DNA of 14,830 bases from Candidatus Segatella mututuai (GCA_002439605.1 DJOI01000043.1:1427-16256); one strand, 5' to 3'; counted from the first letter of the stretch, positions 1 to 8,125 are shown. Made by a program: numbers and translations. The notes: generated by a model not told the origin, from the letters alone.

Positions 1-51
1 ACGAAAAGCACCTATTCTTTTTGTATAACGAAAATATGGGGGGACATCCTG

Positions 52-1632
52 TTATATTTCCATGATATGCTGCTCAAATGCCTCGTTGTTGACGATGGAT
101 TTGTTCTTCACCCTTGTCTTGTAAGTATTGATGGTGTTGACCGAATAGTTGAGGAAATGAGCGATGCGTTCTGAGTCGGAAACGCCAAGACGAATCAAAG
201 CGAAAATACGCATCTCGTTAGTAAGCATCTTATTCTCTCCTATGTTCTTTTGATCCTTCTCATCGAAAAGAGCGTTGTATTTCTCTATGAAGTCCGGGAA
301 AAGACGGAGGAAGGTCTCATCGAAATCGGCATACATATTCTTTCGTTCCTGCATCAACGAACCCTCGGACAAGGAACGTCGGAGGTCTTCATACTGTCGG
401 GCGGCAATCTTGCGGTCAACCATGCGATACAGCTTTTCGATTTTCTCGAAGTAGCCTGCACTCACATAAAGCGACTTGCCTATATATTCCGTCTTGATTT
501 TATTGGCTTCTGAAAGTTGGGCATTCGCCATTTCCAACTTGCCATTTCTCTCCTCTATGATTCGAGTGGCTTGCCTCAACTTTTTCATTTGCTTCTTGAT
601 GAACAAAGTGCCCATCACCGAGACTACAAGCAACGAACAAGCCATTATGATGCAAAGAATCATCACATTTCGTTGTGTCTTCATATCCTTGTAACGACTC
701 TGCTGGATAATCGGCAACACATTTCCAATCTCTATCTTACGTTGGCGAGCATTATAGAAGTTGGCATCGTCCAATGCCTTCTGCACATATTCGATGGCAT
801 GGTCCACGTCGCCTCGTGCATACAAGGCAGCCCCCAACTCACGAAGAGCCGTTGTCTCCTTTGTAGAAGACCTGATGTCGCAAATGGCAGCCTCTGCAAG
901 ATAGTCCAACGCCTTTTTCTTATCTCCCTTCAATGTATATAACCAACCTAAGCAGGAAAGACTAATGGCACGCTCATGCATCGAGATGTCTTTGTCTTTC
1001 AGAACTTGCAAAAAGTGATATTCACTCTCATCACATTTACGTTCTTTCATGAGTTGCATACCTATTATATAATTATAGGCGGTAGAATGGGGACTTATAT
1101 ATTGGCGCAAGGTATCAACCAATGCATGCGATTGCCTGATGTAATTAGACGTATAAGGTTCAGCATGGCTATAATCAGCGATGTCGGCGAGCAAACGCCA
1201 TCTTACAAAATAAAATTTTTCCTTAAAAGGTGCAGACGCACGGGAGACATCTATTTTCCCTACCCCGTCAAAAGCTTCTTTATAAAGCCCTGCGGAAAGC
1301 AGACAAAACACTTTGGCACAAGCCGCCTCCACCATACAGTCAGGATTGGCTAATTTCCGCGCTATAACCATCGCCTTGTCTGCATACACAGATGCGGAGT
1401 CATACTTATAAGATTCATACGATTCATATAATTTGATATAAGCATGGTAACGAGCGGTGAGCGACTTAGCGGAAGAGGCCAAGTTATAAAGGTTTCTTAT
1501 CTTCTTGTTCTTGATGGCATCATACTTCTCGGTTGAGTCGAGTGCCATATCTAAACGTTTCAAGACTTGATTAGTAGCATGCCCCTTCAAGGTAGAGAAC
1601 AAGAGCAATATCAGCAATAAGTATTTATCCAT
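52..1632 (-). CDS. TPR-containing membrane regulator, DUF6377 type, with C-terminal LuxR-like HTH
   Basis: This 526-aa protein starts with a hydrophobic signal-like segment (residues 4-18). A helical region with TPR-like helices follows at about 45-300; the stretch from 223 to 290 is the clearest. A strong transmembrane helix lies at about 322-345, followed by a basic, coiled-coil-like linker (346-385). The C-terminus (about 468-510) reads as a LuxR/response-regulator type helix-turn-helix, with LTNEMRIFALIRLGVSDSER followed by the SVNTINTYKTRVKNKS recognition helix. The order periplasmic TPRs, one membrane helix, cytoplasmic HTH is the known architecture of Bacteroidota DUF6377 proteins. They are thought to pass an envelope signal to transcription; no ligand or target can be read from the sequence. 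The start codon sits about 40 nt downstream of a good -7 element. The gene is transcribed away from the rest of the window, next to an HU-like gene. Family placement is fairly sure, the role is inferred. Confidence 0.85.
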   Translation of the reverse strand: MDKYLLLILLLFSTLKGHATNQVLKRLDMALDSTEKYDAIKNKKIRNLYNLASSAKSLTARYHAYIKLYESYESYKYDSASVYADKAMVIARKLANPDCMVEAACAKVFCLLSAGLYKEAFDGVGKIDVSRASAPFKEKFYFVRWRLLADIADYSHAEPYTSNYIRQSHALVDTLRQYISPHSTAYNYIIGMQLMKERKCDESEYHFLQVLKDKDISMHERAISLSCLGWLYTLKGDKKKALDYLAEAAICDIRSSTKETTALRELGAALYARGDVDHAIEYVQKALDDANFYNARQRKIEIGNVLPIIQQSRYKDMKTQRNVMILCIIMACSLLVVSVMGTLFIKKQMKKLRQATRIIEERNGKLEMANAQLSEANKIKTEYIGKSLYVSAGYFEKIEKLYRMVDRKIAARQYEDLRRSLSEGSLMQERKNMYADFDETFLRLFPDFIEKYNALFDEKDQKNIGENKMLTNEMRIFALIRLGVSDSERIAHFLNYSVNTINTYKTRVKNKSIVNNEAFEQHIMEI

Positions 1633-1671
1633 TTTATCAAAGTGCTAAGTTATGTCGTTTCAATCATTTTG

Positions 1672-1703
1672 CAAATATAAGTAAAAATAATTGGAACGAC
1701 AAG
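1672..1703 (-). promoter_or_regulatory. Bacteroidota-type promoter of the DUF6377 gene
   Basis: Read on the minus strand, a -7 box TATATTTG (1672-1679) is preceded, after 20 nt, by CTTG (1700-1703), one base from the TTTG -33 consensus. The predicted transcript would have a leader of about 30 nt before the ATG at 1632. Small repeats nearby (two CATAGGATG copies at 1736-1744 and 1746-1754, and AACATG-TATC-CATGTT at 1717-1732) have no assigned role. Confidence 0.55.
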
Positions 1704-1771
1704 TGTTTTTGATGAAAACATGTATCCATGTTCCTCATAGGATGCCATAGGATGTCGTCAGCTGTACCATT

Positions 1772-2410
1772 TCATGTCATAGACTGATTTCTCACATACA
1801 CTTTTGCCGTCCCCCTACCACTCGTATCAATACCATTAGAACGGTCTTCGGAGAACATTCGAAGCTCCTTCGTTGCGGAAGAGCGAGGCAAACCCGTCAG
1901 CTTGGCATAGTCGGCGACACGCATGAAGGGATGGGCTGGGTTGGCGAGATAGTCTTGCGCCAGCTTCAGACGTTGCTCCTTGCTGTAAGGCGAGTTGTTC
2001 ACTCGCCTCACTCCGGCCCTCGACAGCTTGCACCGACGGTTCACGTCGCTCACCAAGTCCTTGTCCGACACATAGCGCACATTCTTCACTTCGATGCTCT
2101 TGGCGTTGCGCTTGGTCCCGTCGCCGTCGATGGTATCCATCTCCTTGTCTTTCTTCACGCCAAGGGTGGCTTGGAAGGTGCCGATGCCATCGAGGGTTAC
2201 GGTATTGCCATCCGCCAATTCCTCCACCAGTTGCCTGGCTATCTTGCCGAGCGCATGCTCCAAGATGCCGTCGTCGAGGACGCCATGCGCCCCAGCCTTC
2301 TTCAAGAACTCCTTGGTGGAGAGGTTCTGCCGCTTCTCCAGCCGATAGTAACACTTGGTTTCGCCAGTTCCCTGCAGGTCTGGCATCTCTTGCTTGATAT
2401 ATCTTGCCAT
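1772..2410 (-). CDS. HU-family DNA-binding protein with C-terminal extension (HU-HIG type)
   Basis: This 212-aa protein carries an HU/IHF-like fold at about residues 1-125. The dimerising helices include KEFLKKAGAHGVLDDGILEH, and the typical turn is GNTVTLDGIGTFQATLG (68-84). This differs from classical 90-aa HU. A basic linker (125-142) and a C-terminal winged-helix-like segment (143-207) follow, ending in the family signature SNGIDTSGRGTAKVYVR. Proteins of this layout are abundant in Bacteroidota and often occur in several copies near mobile or surface-polysaccharide loci. They are presumed nucleoid or architectural proteins. The gene is more GC-rich than the flanking noncoding DNA. It diverges from the ATPase gene at 2909, with which it shares a 500-nt intergenic region. 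A broken second copy of its C-terminus lies at 8141-8229. Confidence 0.85.
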   Translation of the reverse strand: MARYIKQEMPDLQGTGETKCYYRLEKRQNLSTKEFLKKAGAHGVLDDGILEHALGKIARQLVEELADGNTVTLDGIGTFQATLGVKKDKEMDTIDGDGTKRNAKSIEVKNVRYVSDKDLVSDVNRRCKLSRAGVRRVNNSPYSKEQRLKLAQDYLANPAHPFMRVADYAKLTGLPRSSATKELRMFSEDRSNGIDTSGRGTAKVYVRNQSMT

Positions 2411-2471
2411 AGCTTGATTTCCTTACGAGTTGTTAGTTGTCTTCTTATATAAAGTTTGTATCTTACGGACT

Positions 2472-2479
2472 CAAAGTTA
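2472..2479 (-). promoter_or_regulatory. Candidate -7 element of the HU-family gene
   Basis: The minus strand reads TAACTTTG here, which fits TAnnTTTG, about 60 nt upstream of the ATG at 2410. No TTTG was found at the expected -33 distance, so this is only a partial promoter match. Confidence 0.4.
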
Positions 2480-2501
2480 CGATTTTCTTAGCACTAAAGC
2501 T

Positions 2502-2627
2502 ACAGAAGCCTACTATCTTTTGCATTCTTTAATCTATATTTGCTTAAATACAGCTTATATTTAACTAAACTTTGCCTTTATTTCTGTGAATCAAGACTAT
2601 GCGAAATGGTAGATAGCAGGCTTCTAT
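2502..2627. repeat. Imperfect inverted repeat flanking a 92-nt AT-rich core
   Basis: The left arm at 2502-2518 (ACAGAAGCCTACTATCT) and the right arm at 2611-2627 (AGATAGCAGGCTTCTAT) are reverse complements at 15 of 17 positions. Weaker pairing continues inwards (TTTTGCA against TGCGAAA). The 92-nt core is AT-rich and has no ORF. This could be a small non-autonomous element, a relic of one, or a cruciform-forming regulatory region. No target-site duplication was recognised. Confidence 0.6.
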
Positions 2628-2642
2628 GGTTTTTATATTAGA

Positions 2643-2708
2643 CCGGCAGAAAGTTGGTATAAGGTCGAAACCAAGTTTACATAAGGACAAAATCGTATTT
2701 ATATAAGG
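2643..2708 (+). repeat. Three degenerate 22-bp tandem repeats ending in ATAAGG
   Basis: TATAAGG, CATAAGG and TATAAGG end at 2664, 2686 and 2708, exactly 22 nt apart. The bases before them are partly conserved, as in AAGTTGG, AAGTTTA and CGTATTTA. The 22-nt period is about two helical turns, so the motifs would lie on one face of the DNA. This is compatible with an operator array upstream of the ATPase gene. There is no protein evidence for that. Confidence 0.55.
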
Positions 2709-2815
2709 CAGAAGTACTGAAAGGAAGAAAAGAGACAAGGGCACAAATCCCTATTTCTAAAAGTAGAAAGACGAAATAATTATCAGCCAACAGTCTTACT
2801 TTCAAATAAAAGTAG

Positions 2816-2880
2816 TATCTTTGCAGAAGACAAGCTAATTTGGAAGCAAACTTTCATAGCACTCGTTTGCATTATCTTTG
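2816..2880 (+). promoter_or_regulatory. Two -7 promoter elements upstream of the ATPase/nuclease gene
   Basis: TATCTTTGCA occurs at 2816-2825 and again at 2873-2882; each contains a TAnnTTTG -7 box (2816-2823 and 2873-2880). Neither has a clear TTTG at the -33 position. Transcripts from the second box would start near 2887, downstream of an in-frame ATG at 2840. This favours translation from 2909. Confidence 0.5.
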
Positions 2881-2908
2881 CAATAGTAAAACATTAAGGG
2901 CAGAAAAC

Positions 2909-4495
2909 ATGATGGAAGAAATTAATGGCAGAAGACTACCCGTAGGCATCCAATCTTTCGAGAAGATAAGGAAAGAAGGATATTTGTATGTTGACAAGAC
3001 CGACTTGATTTGGAAACTTGCCAACAATGGAAAGACATACAATTACCTGAGCCGTCCTCGCCGCTTCGGTAAGTCTGTGCTCGTGGATACCCTTCAGGCC
3101 TACTTTGAAGGCAAGAAGGAACTCTTTGAGGGGCTGAAGATGATGGATTTGGAGAAGGAATGGAAGAAATATCCCGTTATCCGACTCGACATGAGTGGCG
3201 CAGGTGCAACCCCAGAGGCGGTCCGTTCTTATCTTGATGACGTATTCTATGATTGTGAACAGCAATATGAAATCGCAGTTCGCCCGGAAAGTTCGCTTGC
3301 CGTCCGCTTCAAAAATATCATTGAGACAGCCTATCGGAAGACTGGCAACCAAGTCGTTGTACTCATCGACGAATATGATTCTCCACTACAGCATTCTTGG
3401 AAGACTCCTCAGCACGAGGCTTGCACAGCCATCTACAAAGAAGTGTTTGCCATCTTGAAACTGAAGGACGAGCGAGAGCGTTTTGTCTTCATCACAGGCA
3501 TCACCAAGTTTACGCAAGTCTCCCTCTTCTCTGTGCTCAACAACCTTACCAACATCAGCTTTTATCCACAATACGCTGCCCTTTGCGGCATCACCAAGCG
3601 GGAGATAACAGACAATTTCATGCCAGAGATTGAGGCGATGGGGAAAAAGAATGGATGGACAGCGGAAGAGACTATAGCCCAGCTGAAAGCCAACTATGAC
3701 GGCTATCACTTCAGCGCAGACAACATGGTGGATGTTTTCAACCCCTTCAGCCTCATCAACGCTCTGGACGAAAAGGAAATCGACAACTATTGGGCATCAT
3801 CAGGGGCGACCTCTTTGCTGCCAAAGTTTGTCGATGATTTTGAAATCCGCCTAAAGGACTTTGAACATTGTGCTTTATTGAGCACGGTCATCAAGACCTC
3901 GGATGTTACAGGTGGAGGTGCAGAACTATTTCTTTACCAATCGGGCTACCTTACCATCAAGGGCTATTCCAATGGCATCTATTTTTTGGGAATTCCGAAC
4001 CATGAAGTGAGACAAGCACTCAACGAGATGGTACTGCCTGCCCTGGCTATGCGTAATCTCAACGACATTCAGTCAACCCAAGCCTTCCTAAGAGAATACC
4101 TCATAACAGGCAAACTTTCGGAAGCGAAGAAGTGCCTGAAAGCCCTCATTGCCGACGTACCTTATAGCAACAAGAAGCTTGCCTCAATGGATATGGAGGA
4201 GCGTTATCGCCTCATCATGAGTACGATATTCAACGCCATAGGCTTTAAGGTCGAAGTAGAACGCATGCTTGCCACAGGCAGAATCGACATGGTGGTATAT
4301 ACCTTACATATTACTTATGTATTGGAGTTGAAATTGTCTAACAATGGAGGCATGGGTGTTGCCGAGAAGCAAGTCATAGCCAATCAATATGCCGAGCCTT
4401 TCAAGGCTGACAAGCGGAAGGTCATCGCCCTTGCCGTGGAACTCGACGACTTAGGAAAAGGACTCATCGACTGGAAGGAAGTACATTATTCATAA
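2909..4495 (+). CDS. AAA-ATPase-like protein with C-terminal PD-(D/E)XK nuclease-like domain (AAA-ATPase_like + PDDEXK_9)
   Basis: Numbering here is from the ATG at 2909, giving 528 aa. The N-terminal region has the family opening RRLPVGIQSFEKIR and then YVDKT. A Walker A-like motif SRPRRFGKS follows at about 48-56, and a Walker B VVVLIDEYDSPL at about 149-160. The C-terminal domain carries GRID (D about 460) followed by YVLELKLS, which provides the E-x-K (E about 473, K about 475). That is the D...ExK arrangement of the PD-(D/E)XK superfamily. All key residues appear present and the length is normal for the family. These proteins are very common and multicopy in Bacteroidota; their biological role is not established, and defence or mobile-element functions have been suggested. 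The start at 2909 is preferred over 2840 because a promoter element lies between them and homology begins at MMEEINGRRLP. No downstream gene appears coupled to it. Confidence 0.85.
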   Translation: MMEEINGRRLPVGIQSFEKIRKEGYLYVDKTDLIWKLANNGKTYNYLSRPRRFGKSVLVDTLQAYFEGKKELFEGLKMMDLEKEWKKYPVIRLDMSGAGATPEAVRSYLDDVFYDCEQQYEIAVRPESSLAVRFKNIIETAYRKTGNQVVVLIDEYDSPLQHSWKTPQHEACTAIYKEVFAILKLKDERERFVFITGITKFTQVSLFSVLNNLTNISFYPQYAALCGITKREITDNFMPEIEAMGKKNGWTAEETIAQLKANYDGYHFSADNMVDVFNPFSLINALDEKEIDNYWASSGATSLLPKFVDDFEIRLKDFEHCALLSTVIKTSDVTGGGAELFLYQSGYLTIKGYSNGIYFLGIPNHEVRQALNEMVLPALAMRNLNDIQSTQAFLREYLITGKLSEAKKCLKALIADVPYSNKKLASMDMEERYRLIMSTIFNAIGFKVEVERMLATGRIDMVVYTLHITYVLELKLSNNGGMGVAEKQVIANQYAEPFKADKRKVIALAVELDDLGKGLIDWKEVHYS

Positions 4496-4558
4496 GGCTC
4501 TTCGCCAGAATATATTATACTGACTTTAGAAACATAACATTTTAACTATAAGAAGAAA

Positions 4559-4722
4559 ATGAAAATAACAATCATCGGAGCAGGCGCCATGGCAGAGGGG
4601 CTCTTACAGAGCGAGAAGTTCACTCCTGCAAACATTACGTATCTGACCACAACCAACCCGTATTGGACCACTTCACAAGCGAAGGAGCCAGCGTAACCCT
4701 CGACAGCCAATTGGCGTGCCAT
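4559..4722 (+). pseudogene. proC: Relic of proC (pyrroline-5-carboxylate reductase), 5' end only
   Basis: From the ATG at 4559 the frame reads MKITIIGAGAM-AEGLLQSEK, the Rossmann start of ProC. It lacks about four residues (expected GGAT), consistent with a 12-nt in-frame deletion in the glycine-rich NADP-binding loop. The frame then closes at 4694-4696 after 45 codons. Shifting frame by one base at about 4638 restores ProC-like sequence from 4639: VSDHNQPVLDHFTSEGASV, then TLDSQ (to about 4713). So a 1-nt deletion follows the 12-nt one. After about 4720 no ProC similarity remains, so at least 70% of the gene is missing. The sequence from 4723 to 4841 is an AT-rich leader to the next gene with no recognised feature. 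ProC catalyses the last step of proline synthesis; this copy cannot work. Recognition is from remembered ProC sequences. Confidence 0.8.
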
Positions 4723-4841
4723 CTACCGACTTCAACGGTCTGTTGGCTGGCAAGAGATAAGACAAGAAAATCAAGGCAAAGGCACACAAACATCTGTACC
4801 TGAACCTTTTTTATATTTCAACTTAAAATTATTAACACTTT

Positions 4842-6113
4842 ATGAAGAAACTCTACACAAGAGCCACATTGCTCGCAGTGGCATTGCTGGCGATGCCCTT
4901 CCAACAAATGGGGGGGGCGAACTGGAACGGTAAACAAGTAGCATGGACACATGGAACGGGACAGCAAGAAGACCCTTACCTCATCGAACAACCCGAGCAA
5001 CTGGCTTACCTTTCGAAGATGGTGTCGGATGGCAACACCTATGAGAACACTTATTTCAAGCTAACATCCGACCTTGACATGGGTGCCAGCGAGGGACATA
5101 CATTCACCATGATAGGCACATTCGACAAATATTTCGACTCAGATGCCATGCAAAATGTCGATGGCTCAAAATACTTCAAGGGCATACTGGACGGCGACTA
5201 CCACACCATCGACAATCTCAAGATAGAATACGTGAACGAGGAACTGGGCGGCACAGGACTTTTTGCCTGCACCACCAATGGCACCGTCATACGCAACCTC
5301 ATCATCGGAGCCAACAGCACCGTCAAGGGAGGCATTACATCGGGCATGTTCGTAGGACAGATGAACGGTGGTCTGATAGAGAACTGCCAAAACAAAGGCA
5401 CACTGGATGCCAACATGTACACGGGCGGCATCGTGGGTGTGATGGAAGGCGGAACGGTGAAGTGTTGCGTGAACAACGGGAACTTAAAGGGAGCCACCGA
5501 GCTGGGCGGCATCGTAGGCCAGGGAGCCGCCAACGGAAACGTGGAATACTGCTACAACACGGGCGAGATTACTTGCATCGGCTTTGGAGGAGGCGGCATC
5601 GGAGGTGCCCTCTACGACACATTCAAGATAGAAAACTGCTACAGCACCGGTGCCGTATCGGGAGAGTCGAGTCCGTGGATGGGTTCCCCTCACGCCATCA
5701 TCTCGGACGCAGGCACAGGCACGGTGAGCAACTGCTACTTCGTGCAAGAGCTGGCGAGTGTCGATGATGACAAGGCTACCGCCAAGACGGCAGAAGAGAT
5801 GAAGAGCGCGGATATGCTCGCCACGCTCAACGGCACAGGCGGCAACAACTACTTCGTTGCCGATTCCAAGAACATCAACAACGGTCTGCCCGTATTGTAT
5901 TGGCAGGCAAAGACCACTACAGGCATCAAGATGCTGGAAGATAACGTACAATTCGACCTCACCATCGACGGAAACACAGTTAGCAGCAACAAAAACGTGA
6001 GCGTCTACACTCTCGACGGGCGACAAGTAGCCACTGGCTTCCGCATGACTCTCGGCAAGGGAACATACATTCTCAAAGCCGACGGCGGTGTCAGAAAAGT
6101 CAGCATCCGATAA
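4842..6113 (+). CDS. Secreted GLUG-repeat protein with C-terminal sorting-like tail
   Basis: This 423-aa protein has a Sec signal peptide (basic MKKLYTR, hydrophobic ATLLAVALLAMPF, probable cleavage near residue 23-26). The start of the mature part (about 42-92) reads DPYLIEQPEQLAYLSKM then LTSDLDMG, the usual lead-in to GLUG proteins. GLUG-type repeats follow at about 135-300, for example GGIVGVMEGGTVKCCVNNG, LGGIVGQGAANGNVEYCYNT and SNCYF, which predict a right-handed beta-helix. The C-terminal 40 residues (VSVYTLDGRQVATG ... GTYILKADGGVRKVSIR) resemble the beta-sandwich sorting tails of Bacteroidota secreted proteins, including the type IX secretion type-A domain. A run of eight G at 4910-4917 lies just after the hydrophobic core. 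It is 20 nt upstream of the protease gene and probably co-transcribed. Only a weak -7 candidate was seen (TATATTTC at 4812-4819). The likely role is an adhesin or surface-binding protein. Confidence 0.85.
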   Translation: MKKLYTRATLLAVALLAMPFQQMGGANWNGKQVAWTHGTGQQEDPYLIEQPEQLAYLSKMVSDGNTYENTYFKLTSDLDMGASEGHTFTMIGTFDKYFDSDAMQNVDGSKYFKGILDGDYHTIDNLKIEYVNEELGGTGLFACTTNGTVIRNLIIGANSTVKGGITSGMFVGQMNGGLIENCQNKGTLDANMYTGGIVGVMEGGTVKCCVNNGNLKGATELGGIVGQGAANGNVEYCYNTGEITCIGFGGGGIGGALYDTFKIENCYSTGAVSGESSPWMGSPHAIISDAGTGTVSNCYFVQELASVDDDKATAKTAEEMKSADMLATLNGTGGNNYFVADSKNINNGLPVLYWQAKTTTGIKMLEDNVQFDLTIDGNTVSSNKNVSVYTLDGRQVATGFRMTLGKGTYILKADGGVRKVSIR

Positions 6114-6133
6114 ATACAATCTACAGGAAAAGA

Positions 6134-8125
6134 ATGAGACACTATCTATACATTCTTTGTACACTTTGGGCGATGGGTATTTCCACGACTTGGGCACAAC
6201 AGGTCGGGAATCCATCGCCCAGGAACGAAAACATACTACAGGCATTCGTCAAACTGAAGGACGATTCGCAGAAGGATGCCCTGGCAGCCAGGTATGGCGC
6301 AAGGTTCAACGTAGGCACACGAGGACTTTACACCGTGCTCGTGCCAGCCGACAGCCTAAAAGCACTTGCCACAGCCCATGGGGTAGAGTCGCTCGACACT
6401 GGCGGCAAAGTAGCTTCCACCATGGACATCGCCCGAGAGCTGACCCATGCCGACGAGGTGCTGGCGGGAAGCATGACCGACATCCCGTACAAAGGGCAGG
6501 GAGTCATCGTGGGGGTCATTGACAACGGATTCGACTTCACACACCCCAACTTCAAGGATGCCGAAGGCAACTGTCGCATCAAGTACGTCTGGGACCAGAA
6601 CGCCGCTGGCTCAGCTCCATCCGACTATGGCTACGGCCGGCTGTACGATGGCAGCGAGCAGGTGCTTGCCGCACGCCACGATGCCAGCACCGACACCCAT
6701 GGCACCCACGTGCTGGGCATTGCCGCGGGAAGCTGCGACAACCCATACCACGGCATAGCCACGAGCGCCGACATAGCCATCGTCTCGACCAACAAAACCG
6801 AACAGGGCATCATCGATGGCGTGGACTTCCTCGTCAAATATGCCAAAAGGCGCAACATGCCCATTGCCATCAACATCAGCTACGGCAACGTGTTGGGCTA
6901 CAAGGACGGAAATAGTTATTTCTCAATCATGCTCGACCGGCTCATCGAAAAACAGGAGGGGGTAACACTCTGCATCGCGACCGGTAACGAGGGACATCGC
7001 AACTCCACCATTTCTGGCGACAAACGTGCCTCTACCGTTCTATTAGTGCCTAGTTACGGACGCGACAATCTCTTCGTGGAGGGGGAAGAGGGGCATGCCT
7101 ATTCTGTCAGCATGGCTCTGTACGACACTCTGAAACAACAGACGTTGTTCAAGCAAACCTTCAACACGGAGCAGACGGGAACACAGACATTTCAGGACTT
7201 CGGTTCCGCCGACAAGGACAATGCCAAGCTGGTAGCAGTCACGCAACGCAACGCCTACTCGGGCGCACCATCCGTCAGCATCAACCTGTCTTACCTCAAC
7301 GCCGCCAACGAAGAGTGGCAAGTAACCATCGAGAGCGACGGCGGACGCTACCTGGCGGAATGCGACTATGGCGAATTCAGTGGCAATGGGCACAACGACT
7401 TCGTGACAGGAACATCAGCATCATCCATCGCCTATACCGCTACGGGCACGCAACCGATAGCCGTGGGGGCATATGTGTCGCGCACCAGCTACAACGACCT
7501 CACAGGCAAGAACTATGCGGAAGACTGGGGCATGGGCGAGCTGTACGAGCGGTCGGGCAAAGGCCCCACGTTCGACGGTCGATCCAAGCCTGATATCACA
7601 GCCCCGGGCGCATCCATCATTTCATCGCTCAACTCCTTTGCCGCCTCTTATGCCATCGACAACAAGGACAAGGTGTACAAGGAAAACCATGACGGGCGCA
7701 CCTACTATTGGGGCATCGGAAACGGAACTTCCATGGCCACGCCCGTAGCGACTGGCATCATAGCACTATGGCTACAGGCATACCCACGGATGACCAACCT
7801 TGAGGCCAAGGATGTCCTGAGCCATACGGCCATGCGCGACGCCCTTGCAGCCGACGGCGCTGGCTATGGAAAAATTGATGCCTTAGCCGGACTGAAATAC
7901 ATTCTGATGACCACGGGTATCAGCCACCCTACGGCGGACATGCCCCTGTATGACACCACAAGTCGCCAGCTCATCTTGCCGACACGGCAATCCGTCAAAA
8001 TCTATACAGCCAACGGTGCACTGGCCGTCAGTTGCGTAGCCTCGAAAGTGAGCCTCGCCCACCTGTCCAAGGGCGTGTACATCGTCAAGACGGGAACCTG
8101 CGCACAAAAAATAGCAATAAGGTAA
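6134..8125 (+). CDS. Secreted S8 (subtilisin-like) serine peptidase
   Basis: This is a 663-aa preproprotein. It has a signal peptide at residues 1-21 (ends TTWA) and a propeptide-like region at about 34-95. The catalytic Asp is D130 in GVIDNGFDFTHPNF, the His is H189 in DTHGTHVLGIAAG, the oxyanion Asn is N285 in CIATGNEG, and the nucleophile is S533 in GNGTSMATPVATG. The triad is complete. The roughly 245 residues between Asn285 and Ser533 include an insert of about 150 residues (300-445) that is mostly beta-type, as in many Bacteroidota S8 peptidases. The C-terminus (618-663) is a tail like that of the upstream GLUG protein, with VKIYTANGA, LSKGVYIVKTG and a terminal KIAIR. It probably acts outside the outer membrane. 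The 20-nt gap and shared tail type suggest one operon and one export route. Substrate is unknown. Confidence 0.93.
   Translation: MRHYLYILCTLWAMGISTTWAQQVGNPSPRNENILQAFVKLKDDSQKDALAARYGARFNVGTRGLYTVLVPADSLKALATAHGVESLDTGGKVASTMDIARELTHADEVLAGSMTDIPYKGQGVIVGVIDNGFDFTHPNFKDAEGNCRIKYVWDQNAAGSAPSDYGYGRLYDGSEQVLAARHDASTDTHGTHVLGIAAGSCDNPYHGIATSADIAIVSTNKTEQGIIDGVDFLVKYAKRRNMPIAINISYGNVLGYKDGNSYFSIMLDRLIEKQEGVTLCIATGNEGHRNSTISGDKRASTVLLVPSYGRDNLFVEGEEGHAYSVSMALYDTLKQQTLFKQTFNTEQTGTQTFQDFGSADKDNAKLVAVTQRNAYSGAPSVSINLSYLNAANEEWQVTIESDGGRYLAECDYGEFSGNGHNDFVTGTSASSIAYTATGTQPIAVGAYVSRTSYNDLTGKNYAEDWGMGELYERSGKGPTFDGRSKPDITAPGASIISSLNSFAASYAIDNKDKVYKENHDGRTYYWGIGNGTSMATPVATGIIALWLQAYPRMTNLEAKDVLSHTAMRDALAADGAGYGKIDALAGLKYILMTTGISHPTADMPLYDTTSRQLILPTRQSVKIYTANGALAVSCVASKVSLAHLSKGVYIVKTGTCAQKIAIR

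Noticed and set aside
38..43. G6 run near the left edge as a phase-variation tract
   Set aside because: It lies downstream of the stop codon of the DUF6377 gene and is only six bases long.
2643..2708. CRISPR-like array
   Set aside because: The 22-nt units are contiguous and degenerate with no spacers, and no cas gene is near.
2840..2908. Upstream start of the ATPase/nuclease gene at 2840
   Set aside because: A -7 promoter element lies at 2873-2880 and family similarity begins at the ATG at 2909.
4723..4841. Possible further gene remnant (a frame ending VPSTDFNGLLAGKR before a stop)
   Set aside because: The short peptide cannot be assigned to any family, and the rest of the stretch has no coding character.
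5484..6245. 253-codon minus-strand ORF
   Set aside because: It is the shadow of the GLUG-repeat gene, and its translation has no domain-like order.
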